From NCBI GenBank assembly GCA_943325655.2, contig CALPQG020000073.1:1-8894 (forward strand): 8,894 bases of DNA, written 5' to 3'. Shown in pieces: positions 1 to 5,995 of the stretch (its first letter is position 1; the number at the start of each line of letters is the position of its first letter). This stretch comes from Bifidobacterium breve. GTDB taxonomy: Bacteria; Bacteroidota; Bacteroidia; Cytophagales; UBA9547. The notes beneath the pieces were generated by a model, which saw only the letters and a list, made by a program, of their open reading frames with translations, did not search any database and was not told where the DNA came from. The position numbers were made by a program, and so were the translations under genes.

Positions 1-31
1 AACTCGATAACTTGTAAACTTATTTTACACC

Positions 32-1279
32 TTAAAATTCCAAAATAGTTTTTTCAATAATATCACAACATTCATGAATTTGTGCTTCGGTGATGACCAA
101 AGGAGGTGCAAACCTAATGATGTCACCATGTGTTGGTTTCGCTAACAATCCGTTTTCTTTTAAGGCCACACAAACATCCCAAGCTGTTTTTCCATCTTTT
201 GTTGGTTTGATTACCACTGCGTTCAACAAACCTTTTCCTCTTACAATGGTAATCAAATCGGTTTTGGCTTTCAAAGCCAGCATGCGTTCACGAAATATAT
301 CTCCTAAACGCGCCGCATTTGCTATCAGGTTTTCATTTTTAATGACTTCCAAAGCAGCTACAGCCACAGCGCAAGCCAATGGATTGCCACCAAAAGTAGA
401 ACCATGTTCTCCTGGTTTGATGGTTAACATCACTTCGTTTCTTGCCAATACTGCAGATACAGGCAATACACCACCTGAAATGGCTTTACCCAATATCAAC
501 ACATCTGGATGTACGCCTTCATGGTCCGATGCCAACATTTTACCAGTACGACCAATGCCTGTTTGTACTTCGTCCATCATCAACAATACATGGTGCTTTG
601 TACACAATGCCTGTGCTTTGGCTAAATAGCCTTCTTCGGGGATGAATACACCTGCTTCTCCTTGAATTGGCTCCACTAAAAAACCACAAACGTTTGGGTT
701 TTTTAAGGCTGTTTCAAGCGCTTCAACATCATTGTATGGAATAATTTGATAACCAGGCATAAATGGTCCAAAATCATTTGTAGAATCTGGATCCGTAGAG
801 GCAGATACAATGGCTAAAGTACGACCGTGGAAGTTTTTTTCAACCACCAAAATTACCGCTTGATTAGGCGCAATGCCTTTTACTTTGTAGCCCCATTTTC
901 TAACCAATTTCAATGCAGTTTCATTGGCTTCAGCACCTGAATTCATCATCAGTACTTTGTCGTAGCCAAAGGTTTCGCAAATATATTTTTCTGCTGGTCC
1001 TAATTTGTCGTTGTAAAATGCACGAGAAGTAAGGGTCAGTGTTTGTGCCTGTTCAATTAAAGCATTGATGATTTTCGGGTGACAATGTCCTTGGTTTACA
1101 GCGCTATAGGCAGAAAGGAAATCGTAATAACGTTTGCCTTCTACATCCCATAAAAATACGCCTTCTCCTTTAGCCAAAACTACTGGAAGTGGATGGTAAT
1201 TGTGGGCTCCATAATGGTCTTCTAAGGCAATGGCCTCACTGCTTTTTGAAATTGTCGAAATCATAATGCTAGTATTCAA
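32..1279 (-). CDS. rocD: Ornithine--oxo-acid aminotransferase
   Basis: This is a PLP-dependent class III aminotransferase of 415 residues, close to the usual length for ornithine aminotransferase. The enzyme moves the delta-amino group of ornithine to 2-oxoglutarate, giving glutamate semialdehyde and glutamate in cytoplasmic arginine/proline metabolism. Visible marks are the YHPLP segment (28-32), the substrate-site stretch YDFLSAYSAVNQGHCHP (52-68), the phosphate-binding SGAEAN (114-119), DEVQTGIGRTG with the PLP-contacting Asp (236-246), the Schiff-base lysine K265 in LGKAISGG, and GSTFGGNP near 293-300. The N-terminal FLSAYSAVNQGHCHP block is what favours ornithine aminotransferase over acetylornithine or GABA aminotransferases. 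A second in-frame Met at residue 6 (position 1264) is an equally plausible start, since the family match begins about there. The gene stands alone, with a transposase remnant 46 bases upstream. A CAAATCAA on the plus strand at 1288-1295 is one mismatch from an inverted TAnnTTTG box, which is too weak to call as a promoter. Confidence 0.95.
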   Translation of the reverse strand: MNTSIMISTISKSSEAIALEDHYGAHNYHPLPVVLAKGEGVFLWDVEGKRYYDFLSAYSAVNQGHCHPKIINALIEQAQTLTLTSRAFYNDKLGPAEKYICETFGYDKVLMMNSGAEANETALKLVRKWGYKVKGIAPNQAVILVVEKNFHGRTLAIVSASTDPDSTNDFGPFMPGYQIIPYNDVEALETALKNPNVCGFLVEPIQGEAGVFIPEEGYLAKAQALCTKHHVLLMMDEVQTGIGRTGKMLASDHEGVHPDVLILGKAISGGVLPVSAVLARNEVMLTIKPGEHGSTFGGNPLACAVAVAALEVIKNENLIANAARLGDIFRERMLALKAKTDLITIVRGKGLLNAVVIKPTKDGKTAWDVCVALKENGLLAKPTHGDIIRFAPPLVITEAQIHECCDIIEKTILEF

Positions 1280-1325
1280 TAAATAAACAAATCAACTCCT
1301 GATATTATGGCGTTGAACGATAGGT

Positions 1326-1592
1326 TTACAAAGTAACTAAAATATAAGGAGGGAACAAAATGTGAAAGAGAGTAAATGGAAGTTTGCTACTTTCCATCAC
1401 TGAGCCACTTCTGATGGTAGTTCTGAACCTGCATTTTTTACATTGAAATTGGTTTTTGGAAGCCATCCAATATTGGTTGGTATGACCACATTTTTTGCAT
1501 GAAACACCCATCGAAAGTCTGTATAGTTTGAATGCTTCAATTGCCAGCACATTATTTGTGCAAGTTTTTTCTAGGAATAGCTGTGCTTGCAT
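1326..1592 (-). pseudogene. IS1595-type transposase remnant (N-terminal zinc ribbon only)
   Basis: This 88-residue open frame matches only the N-terminal part of IS1595/ISXO2-like transposases. It has an N-terminal helical segment, then a zinc ribbon with CKKC (C32, C35) and CKKC (C51, C54), then the characteristic FRTTIRSGSVMESSKLPF block (56-73). Full transposases of this family run to roughly 200-300 residues and carry a DDE-type catalytic domain after this block. Here the frame changes to an unrelated hydrophobic tail (HILFPPYILVTL) and stops, and I could find no continuation in the other frames of the 46 bases left before rocD. No terminal inverted repeats or target duplication are visible. 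The simplest reading is a 3'-deleted insertion-sequence fragment. The zinc-ribbon frame itself has no stop or frameshift, so a retained small DNA-binding protein cannot be excluded. Confidence 0.75.
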
Positions 1593-1769
1593 AATTTAGG
1601 CTGTTTTTTTGTCTTGCAAGTTACATGAGAGTGACACGAAGTAGATTAAATAGGAATTAAAACCACAGGGAGTTAGATTGAAAAGCGGTTAAAATCATGG
1701 AAGAAAAATATGTAAATTAAATAATTGAAGTTTTTTGTAAGGATAGTTTTTATTTACAATTGAGAATGC

Positions 1770-1777
1770 TATATTTG
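1770..1777 (+). promoter_or_regulatory. Probable Bacteroidota -7 promoter box for the rpmB operon
   Basis: TATATTTG fits the Bacteroidota housekeeping -7 consensus TAnnTTTG exactly. It would place the transcript start near 1783 and leave a leader of about 54 bases before rpmB. No clean TTTG -33 element lies at the usual distance; a T-run at 1747-1751 is the nearest candidate. I see nothing else of note in the gap 1593-1836. Confidence 0.55.
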
Positions 1778-1836
1778 CAATCCTGTTTTCGTAAAGAGAT
1801 CAGCAGAAAGAGAAAAAGATTCATACATAAAGTATT

Positions 1837-2082
1837 ATGGCTAAAGTTTGTCAAATCACCGGTAAAAGAACAGCAGTTGGTAACAACGTGTCTCACGCGA
1901 ACAACAAGACTAAAAGAAAATTCTTCCCAAATCTTCAAACGAAAAGATTCTTCATTCCTGAAGAAAGTCGTTGGGTAAGCTTGAAAGTTTCTACGCAAGT
2001 AATCAGAACAATCAGCAAAAAAGGAATTCATGCGGTAATTAAAGAATCGCAAGAGAAAGGTTTATTTACTGGTAAAATATAA
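1837..2082 (+). CDS. rpmB: 50S ribosomal protein L28 (bL28)
   Basis: This 81-residue protein carries the L28 signature: CQITGKRTAVGNNVSHANNKTKRKF at the N-terminus (5-29), followed by FFPNLQTKRFF and the WVSLKVSTQVIRTISKKG core. It is a structural component of the large ribosomal subunit. The length and sequence fit the Bacteroidota form. Only one cysteine (C5) is present, so this is not a zinc-binding version. It is the first gene of a tight operon, with rpmG starting 11 bases after its stop. The leader before the ATG (CATAAAGTATT) shows no Shine-Dalgarno motif, as is usual in this phylum. A longer open frame on the opposite strand is only a shadow of this gene. Confidence 0.97.
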   Translation: MAKVCQITGKRTAVGNNVSHANNKTKRKFFPNLQTKRFFIPEESRWVSLKVSTQVIRTISKKGIHAVIKESQEKGLFTGKI

Positions 2083-2093
2083 TATATACACCA

Positions 2094-2282
2094 ATGGCTA
2101 AGAAAAGCAAAGGAAATAGAATCCAGGTGATATTAGAATGTACAGAACACAAGACTACTGGTCTTGCAGGTATGTCTAGGTATATCACTACAAAGAATAG
2201 AAAAAATACTACTGAAAGAATTGAGTTGAAAAAATACAACCCAATTTTGAAAAAAGTAACTGTTCATAAAGAGATCAAGTAA
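2094..2282 (+). CDS. rpmG: 50S ribosomal protein L33 (bL33)
   Basis: This is a 62-residue basic protein of the L33 family, a component of the large subunit near the E site. The markers are NRIQVILECTEHK (8-20), SRYITTKNRKNTTERIELKKYNP (28-50) and the C-terminal VTVHKEIK. It has a single cysteine (C16) instead of the paired CxxC motifs of zinc-binding L33, so it is the zinc-independent (C-minus) form. It sits between rpmB (11-base gap) and the DUF4295 gene (22-base gap), the standard Bacteroidota order, and is presumably cotranscribed with both. Confidence 0.97.
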   Translation: MAKKSKGNRIQVILECTEHKTTGLAGMSRYITTKNRKNTTERIELKKYNPILKKVTVHKEIK

Positions 2283-2304
2283 TCACCAATAATTCTTTAG
2301 AGAA

Positions 2305-2460
2305 ATGGCAAAGAAAGTAGTTGCGACCCTGAAAACTAGCGAGAACGCTAAGAACTTCGCAAAAGTAATTAAAGCGGTAAGATCACCAAAAACTGGTGCT
2401 TATACCTTCAGAGAAGAAATCGTTCCTTTAGATGCATTACAAGAAGCATTAAAAGCTTAA
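2305..2460 (+). CDS. DUF4295 family protein, probable small ribosomal protein
   Basis: I read this 51-residue frame directly from the sequence: it starts at ATG 2305 with MAKKVVATLKTSENAKNF and ends ALQEALKA before TAA. It matches the DUF4295 family, a very small basic protein found in Bacteroidota immediately after L28 and L33. The lysine-rich N-terminus, the KAVRSPKTGAYTFREEIVP core (23-41) and the operon position point to a ribosomal role. My recollection, which cannot be verified here, is that a Flavobacterium ribosome structure identified this family as an additional large-subunit protein named bL38. The gene lies 22 bases after rpmG and is followed by a strong terminator at 2493-2530, which makes it the last gene of the unit. 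Confidence 0.9.
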   Translation: MAKKVVATLKTSENAKNFAKVIKAVRSPKTGAYTFREEIVPLDALQEALKA

Positions 2461-2492
2461 TTGCTTAATGCGTTTTCAAAGGAAGACAGTAC

Positions 2493-2539
2493 AAAAGTCC
2501 CGTCCCAAAACATTTGGGATCGGGACTTTTCGTGTTTTT
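2493..2539 (+). terminator. Intrinsic terminator of the rpmB-rpmG-DUF4295 operon
   Basis: AAAAGTCCCG (2493-2502) pairs with CGGGACTTTT (2521-2530), and TCCCAAA (2503-2509) pairs with TTTGGGA (2513-2519). This gives a 17-pair stem with one bulged T at 2520 and a three-base ACA loop. A run of five T follows at 2535-2539. It lies 32 bases after the DUF4295 stop and separates the ribosomal operon from ftsY. The flanking A and T tracts could let it work in both directions. Confidence 0.88.
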
Positions 2540-2546
2540 ATAATTT

Positions 2547-2554
2547 TATGTTTG
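2547..2554 (+). promoter_or_regulatory. Probable -7 promoter box for ftsY
   Basis: TATGTTTG matches TAnnTTTG and lies just after the operon terminator, which suggests that ftsY is separately transcribed. The transcript would start near 2560, giving a leader of about 70 bases. No good TTTG -33 partner is visible; TTTT at 2527-2530 is the closest. Confidence 0.45.
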
Positions 2555-2599
2555 ATAGATTTTACAACATAAATTATTGATTTGAATAAATACATATTC

Positions 2600-2626
2600 A
2601 AAATTCAACATTTAAAATTTAAAATT
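2600..2626. repeat. AT-rich tract upstream of ftsY
   Basis: The stretch begins AAAATTCAACATTTAAAATT and continues with TTAAAA/TTTAAA units up to four bases before the ftsY ATG. The tract at 3592-3619, after ftsY, is similar in reverse complement (both read AAAATTCAA followed by A/T-rich words), so the two bracket ftsY in inverted orientation. Low complexity makes chance similarity possible. Confidence 0.4.
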
Positions 2627-2630
2627 AACC

Positions 2631-3584
2631 ATGGGCTTCTTCGACTTTTTCAGTAAAGACAAAAAAGAATCATTAGACAAAGGGCTTGAAAAAACCAAAG
2701 AAAGTTTTTTCTCAAAACTGAGCAAAACCATTGTTGGTAAATCAACGGTTGATGAAGATGTACTCGATGAATTGGAAGAAATTCTCATCGGATCTGATGT
2801 AGGTGTTGAAACTACCTTGAAAATTATCAAAAGAATCCAAGAGCGCGTATCTAATGATAAGTATTTGAATACCAGTGAACTTGATGCGATATTAAGGGAG
2901 GAAATTATCAAATTACTGTCTGAAAATAATGCTGTAGACACAGAGGATTTTGTGGTTCCTAAACTCGGAATGCCTTATGTATTGATGGTGGTTGGTGTAA
3001 ATGGCGTGGGTAAAACGACGACTATTGGTAAGCTGGCAGCACAGTTTCATAAACGTGGTTACAAGGTTGTACTCGGTGCAGCAGATACTTTCAGGGCCGG
3101 TGCGGTGGATCAAATTAAAATTTGGGGTGAAAGGGTAGGCGTGCCAGTGATTGATCATGGAATGAATACTGACCCTGCAGCAGTGGCTTTTGATGCGGTG
3201 AAAAAGGCGATGGAACTCAACGCAGATATTGTAATCATTGATACGGCCGGACGTTTACACAACAAGGTGAACCTGATGAATGAGTTGAGTAAAATCAAAC
3301 GTGTGATGCAGAAGTTTATCGTGGAATGTCCTCACGAAGTAATGTTGGTATTGGATGGAAGCACAGGGCAAAATGCATTTATGCAGGCGCAGGAATTTAC
3401 CAAAGCAACAGAGGTTTCTTCTCTGGCCATCACCAAACTTGACGGCACTGCCAAAGGTGGCGTGGTGATCGGAATTTCAGACCAGTTTAAAATTCCTGTC
3501 AAATACATTGGTGTAGGTGAAAAAATTGATGACCTACAAGTATTCAACAAGGTAGCTTTTGTAGAATCGATTTTTAAGAAATAG
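2631..3584 (+). CDS. ftsY: Signal recognition particle receptor FtsY
   Basis: This is the SRP-type GTPase of the membrane targeting pathway. It receives ribosome-nascent-chain complexes from Ffh-SRP at the cytoplasmic membrane and docks them to the translocon. The 317-residue protein has a helical N domain (about 1-105) and a G domain (about 112-317). GTPase motifs are clear: G1 GVNGVGKTT (122-130), the SRP-GTPase DTFRAGA (152-158), G3 DTAGR (204-208), G4 TKLDG (268-272) and the closing GVGE (294-297). DTFRAGA together with the C-terminal GVGEKIDDLQVFN marks FtsY; Ffh would carry an additional methionine-rich M domain, absent here. There is no long acidic A domain as in Escherichia coli; the short MGFFDFFSKDKK start probably acts as an amphipathic membrane-binding helix. 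It sits between the ribosomal operon and rimO, a common Bacteroidota arrangement. Confidence 0.97.
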   Translation: MGFFDFFSKDKKESLDKGLEKTKESFFSKLSKTIVGKSTVDEDVLDELEEILIGSDVGVETTLKIIKRIQERVSNDKYLNTSELDAILREEIIKLLSENNAVDTEDFVVPKLGMPYVLMVVGVNGVGKTTTIGKLAAQFHKRGYKVVLGAADTFRAGAVDQIKIWGERVGVPVIDHGMNTDPAAVAFDAVKKAMELNADIVIIDTAGRLHNKVNLMNELSKIKRVMQKFIVECPHEVMLVLDGSTGQNAFMQAQEFTKATEVSSLAITKLDGTAKGGVVIGISDQFKIPVKYIGVGEKIDDLQVFNKVAFVESIFKK

Positions 3585-3591
3585 GCTTTTG

Positions 3592-3619
3592 AAATTTTTA
3601 ATTTTTAGTTTTGAATTTT
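3592..3619. repeat. AT-rich tract downstream of ftsY (inverted relative to 2600-2626)
   Basis: The stretch begins AAATTTTTAATTTTTAGTTT and ends TGAATTTT. Its reverse complement opens with AAAATTCAA, as the upstream tract does. It starts eight bases after the ftsY stop. No GC-rich stem accompanies it, so it is not a canonical terminator. Confidence 0.35.
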
Positions 3620-3630
3620 AAATGATTGGG

Positions 3631-3656
3631 TTTGATTAAAAAAACTAGCCTATAAT
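3631..3656 (+). promoter_or_regulatory. Possible promoter for rimO
   Basis: TTTG (3631-3634) is followed after 16 bases by TATAAT (3651-3656). This resembles a generic sigma-70 -10 element more than the Bacteroidota TAnnTTTG box, and the spacing to TTTG is short for the phylum. If used, the leader to the rimO ATG would be about 30 bases. Readthrough from ftsY is the alternative. Confidence 0.25.
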
Positions 3657-3693
3657 TCGCTTGTTTTAGGAATGAGCGGTCTAAACATGAACT

Positions 3694-5004
3694 ATGAAAA
3701 CCAAAGGTAATAACAAAACAAACGTCAATATTGTAACACTAGGGTGTTCAAAAAATACCGTAGATTCTGAAGTGTTGATGGCGCAATTGAGGGGCAATAA
3801 CATTGCTGTAAGTCATGAAGCCGACAACGACGATGCGAATGTGGTTATTATCAATACTTGTGGTTTTATAGACAATGCCAAACAAGAATCTATTGATACC
3901 ATTTTGAGGTATGCAGATGCCAAAGCAAATGGTCAGATTGATAAATTATACGTGACAGGTTGTTTGTCAGAACGATACAAAGATGATTTAGAAAAGGAAA
4001 TTCCTACGGTAGATGCTTATTTTGGTACCAGGGATTTGCCTAGAATATTAAAAGCTTTCAAAGCAGATTACAAGCATGAATTGGTAGGTGAACGCATGTT
4101 GACGACTCCAGCCCACTATGCCTACTTTAAAATTTCAGAAGGTTGCGACCGTCCCTGTTCTTTTTGTGCCATCCCGATCATGAGGGGAAAACACGAATCG
4201 AAGTCGATTGAAGACTTGGTCACAGAAGCAAAAAAACTGGCGGCCAAAGGCACCAAAGAATTGATTCTTATTGCCCAGGATTTAACCTATTATGGGTTAG
4301 ATTTATACAAAGACAGGGTGTTGGCCAATTTGCTCGATCGCCTTGCTGATGTAGATGGTATTGAATGGATTCGTCTGCAATATTTATATCCTGCAGGTTT
4401 CCCAATGGATATTTTGAAAGTAATTGCTGAACGTCCTAATATTTGTAAATACCTGGATATGCCTTTGCAACATGCTTCAACAAACATGTTGAAATCGATG
4501 CGCAGGGGAATTACCAGAGAGAAAACAGAAGAGTTGATCCATTCTATTCGTGACCTTGTTCCTGGTATCGCGATTCGTACCACTTTGATTACCGGACATC
4601 CGGGAGAAACGGCCAAAGACCATGCAGAAATGCTTGAGTTTGTCGATAAAATGAGGTTTGACAGGTTGGGTGTATTTACGTATTCTCATGAAGACAATAC
4701 GCATTCGTATTCCATGAAAGACAATGTGCCTACAAAAACCAAAACCAAACGTCAGTCAGAAATCATGGAATTGCAGGAACAAATTTCATTTGACCTGAAC
4801 CAAGAAAAAATTGACAAAACTTTTAAAGTATTGTTTGACAGAAAAGAGGGTGGTTATTTTGTGGGTCGTACCGAATTTGATTCCCCTGAAGTGGACAACG
4901 AAGTATTGGTTGATGCCAGCAAACATTTTGTGCGTATGGGCGATTTTGCAAACATCAAAATTACCGATGCCACGGAGTTTGATTTGTATGGGGAACCTGT
5001 GTAA
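3694..5004 (+). CDS. rimO: Ribosomal protein S12 methylthiotransferase RimO
   Basis: This radical-SAM methylthiotransferase adds a methylthio group to the beta-carbon of the conserved aspartate of ribosomal protein S12, using two 4Fe-4S clusters. The 436-residue length is typical. The N-terminal UPF0004 domain supplies three cluster-binding cysteines: C18 in TLGCSKN, C56 in INTCGFID and C90 in VTGCLSERY. The radical-SAM motif CDRPCSFC (C151, C155, C158) follows in KISEGCDRPCSFCAIPIMRG. A C-terminal TRAM domain covers about 370-436. The GCSKNTVDSE and FGTRDLP motifs favour RimO over the tRNA enzymes MiaB and MtaB. The start at 3694 is supported by the conserved beginning of the domain shortly after; the ATG at 3687 is in another frame. 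It lies 109 bases after ftsY on the same strand and converges with the next gene across a heptamer inverted repeat. Confidence 0.96.
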   Translation: MKTKGNNKTNVNIVTLGCSKNTVDSEVLMAQLRGNNIAVSHEADNDDANVVIINTCGFIDNAKQESIDTILRYADAKANGQIDKLYVTGCLSERYKDDLEKEIPTVDAYFGTRDLPRILKAFKADYKHELVGERMLTTPAHYAYFKISEGCDRPCSFCAIPIMRGKHESKSIEDLVTEAKKLAAKGTKELILIAQDLTYYGLDLYKDRVLANLLDRLADVDGIEWIRLQYLYPAGFPMDILKVIAERPNICKYLDMPLQHASTNMLKSMRRGITREKTEELIHSIRDLVPGIAIRTTLITGHPGETAKDHAEMLEFVDKMRFDRLGVFTYSHEDNTHSYSMKDNVPTKTKTKRQSEIMELQEQISFDLNQEKIDKTFKVLFDRKEGGYFVGRTEFDSPEVDNEVLVDASKHFVRMGDFANIKITDATEFDLYGEPV

Positions 5005-5068
5005 GTACAGAGTACAGGGTACAGCGTACAGCGTCAGTGTATTGTACCCTGTACGCTGTACCCTGTAC
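5005..5068. repeat. Inverted array of GTACAGN heptamers between convergent genes
   Basis: Immediately after the rimO stop come four 7-base units GTACAGA, GTACAGG, GTACAGC, GTACAGC (5005-5032). The right side (5044-5068) holds the same units in reverse complement (TGTACCC, TGTACGC, TGTACCC, TGTAC). Twenty bases, 5012-5031, pair perfectly with 5049-5068 around a 17-base loop. It ends two bases before the stop codon of the minus-strand gene. No T-run follows in either direction, so it is not a textbook intrinsic terminator, although a stem this strong in RNA could still stall or protect both converging transcripts. Confidence 0.85.
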
Positions 5069-5070
5069 TA

Positions 5071-5592
5071 TCAATAATTGTCAAATGATTTTTCTATTTT
5101 TTTCTGTTTCCAGATTTCTTTTTCTCTTCTCATGATGTTAGACATGATACTTAGGGAAGCACCACCGCCTGCGTGAATGTATTGCATGGTCACTTTTTTG
5201 CCATGCCAAAAATAAACTTCGTTTTTTGTATTGGTTTTGGTTCCTGGGCCATAAACGGATTGTAATTCTTTCAACAAGATGTCCGCATTTTCAAAATTTA
5301 CGTCGATGTACATATTGTCTATTTTGTTGTTGAAAAAATTAATGGTGAAGAGTTTGAATTGTGCTGTTCCAAAGGCATAATACTGTTTTTTGATTACCCT
5401 ATAAAGTTCTGATTTTTCATTTTCATCGCCACTTATCGCCACTGGGGTAATTATTCGGCGAACAGAATCAATGTCCTGGCAAAATTTAATGCCTAAAAAT
5501 CCATTGTCATTGTCAAGCAATTCAAGGTCTTGGGATTTAACGTTAACGGTAAAAGACAAAGAGAGCACTAGAATCAGAATACTATTTTTCAT
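5071..5592 (-). CDS. Secreted protein of unknown function
   Basis: I do not recognise this family. From the ATG at 5592 the protein has 173 residues. It opens with a clear Sec signal peptide: K2, a hydrophobic core ILILVLSLSFTV (5-16), and a likely cut after VKS (20) before QD. A start 14 codons further upstream (5634) would put a lysine-rich stretch before the signal and is less likely. There is no lipobox cysteine, so the mature protein is expected in the periplasm or outside. The body begins GFLGIKFCQDIDSVRRII (31-48), then shows beta-rich segments FKLFTINFFNNKIDNMYIDVNF (79-100), a probable helix ADILLKELQSVYG (103-115), YFWHGKKVTMQY (127-138) and a glycine-rich AGGGASLSIMS, ending in a very basic helix. 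The layout recalls small alpha/beta secreted proteins common in Bacteroidota. It converges with rimO and diverges from the B12 uptake operon. Confidence 0.75.
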   Translation of the reverse strand: MKNSILILVLSLSFTVNVKSQDLELLDNDNGFLGIKFCQDIDSVRRIITPVAISGDENEKSELYRVIKKQYYAFGTAQFKLFTINFFNNKIDNMYIDVNFENADILLKELQSVYGPGTKTNTKNEVYFWHGKKVTMQYIHAGGGASLSIMSNIMRREKEIWKQKKIEKSFDNY

Positions 5593-5678
5593 AAGAGGGA
5601 ATTTACTTGTTTTCTTATTCGTTTTTTTTGCCAATTTGTTGCAGTTATTTTGATTTAAGTCATTTAATTTTTGTCTAG

Positions 5679-5686
5679 CAAAACTA
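5679..5686 (-). promoter_or_regulatory. Possible -7 promoter box for the secreted-protein gene
   Basis: CAAAACTA on the plus strand reads TAGTTTTG on the minus strand, an exact TAnnTTTG match. The transcript would start near 5672, leaving a leader of about 80 bases to the ATG at 5592. A -33 TTTG is not evident at normal distance. Confidence 0.4.
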
Positions 5687-5777
5687 TTATTGATACTTCT
5701 TTGGAGTTAAAATTCTTGTATTGCAGGTGTTAAAAAAATAAATCAAATTTTACTGGTGGTTATAAAAACATATTACA

Positions 5778-5785
5778 TACCTTTG
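5778..5785 (+). promoter_or_regulatory. Probable -7 promoter box of the B12 uptake operon
   Basis: TACCTTTG matches TAnnTTTG. The predicted transcript start, near 5791, falls right before the first helices of the cobalamin riboswitch, which supports the call. No clear -33 TTTG lies upstream. Confidence 0.55.
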
Positions 5786-5789
5786 TCCC

Positions 5790-5975
5790 TCATTTTGGTT
5801 TTCTATAACCTGTTCTTGGTTAATGAAATTAAAAGGGAATCGTGTGTAAATCACGAACTGTTCCCGCAACTGTAAACTCTTTTAGCAAAAGCTAAAAAGT
5901 GCTATCATCATACCACTGTTCGCTATCATCGAATGGGAAGGTTGCACGTGAGTAAGTCAGGAGACCTGCCTCAAT
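5790..5975 (+). promoter_or_regulatory. Cobalamin (B12) riboswitch
   Basis: All core blocks of the cobalamin aptamer are readable in order. AAAAGGGAATCGTG begins at 5831 and is followed by TCACGAACTG, TTCCCGCAACTGTAA (5861-5875), CCACTG (5913-5918), GGGAAGG (5935-5941) and the B12 box AGTCAGGAGACCTGCC (5955-5970). Expected helices form: GGGAA 5835-5839 with TTCCC 5861-5865, TCGTG 5840-5844 with CACGA 5852-5856, TTTTAGC 5880-5886 with GCTAAAA 5891-5897, and CCA/TTCG (5913-5922) with CGAA/TGG (5930-5936). The outer 5' and 3' limits are approximate because P1 is poorly defined. Binding of adenosyl- or other cobalamin is expected to switch off the downstream btuB-like and btuG-like genes, the usual logic for B12 import operons. 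Confidence 0.95.
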
Positions 5976-5995
5976 GTATTATTCAATGCTTCGGG

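Noticed and set aside
7..25. Terminator downstream of rocD
   Set aside because: GTAAA/TTTAC can pair weakly around a short loop, but the stem is five A/T-rich pairs and no T-run follows on the minus strand.
90..629. Plus-strand open frame of 179 codons opposite rocD
   Set aside because: It lies wholly antisense to a well-conserved aminotransferase, has no recognisable domain, and is a by-product of that gene's codon use.
1326..1400. Frameshift that would restore the missing transposase domain
   Set aside because: Reading the other minus-strand frames through the tail gives only short unrelated peptides and early stops, so the 3' part is absent, not shifted.
1750..2052. Minus-strand open frame of 100 codons over rpmB
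   Set aside because: It runs antisense through L28 and its promoter and shows no family resemblance.
5005..5068. CRISPR-like repeat array
   Set aside because: Units are seven bases, tandem without spacers, and mirrored about a central loop; no cas genes are present. It is an inverted heptamer repeat.
4811..5077. Second plus-strand coding frame across the end of rimO and the heptamer array
   Set aside because: It is an out-of-frame reading of the rimO TRAM region that extends only because the heptamer array has no stop in that frame.
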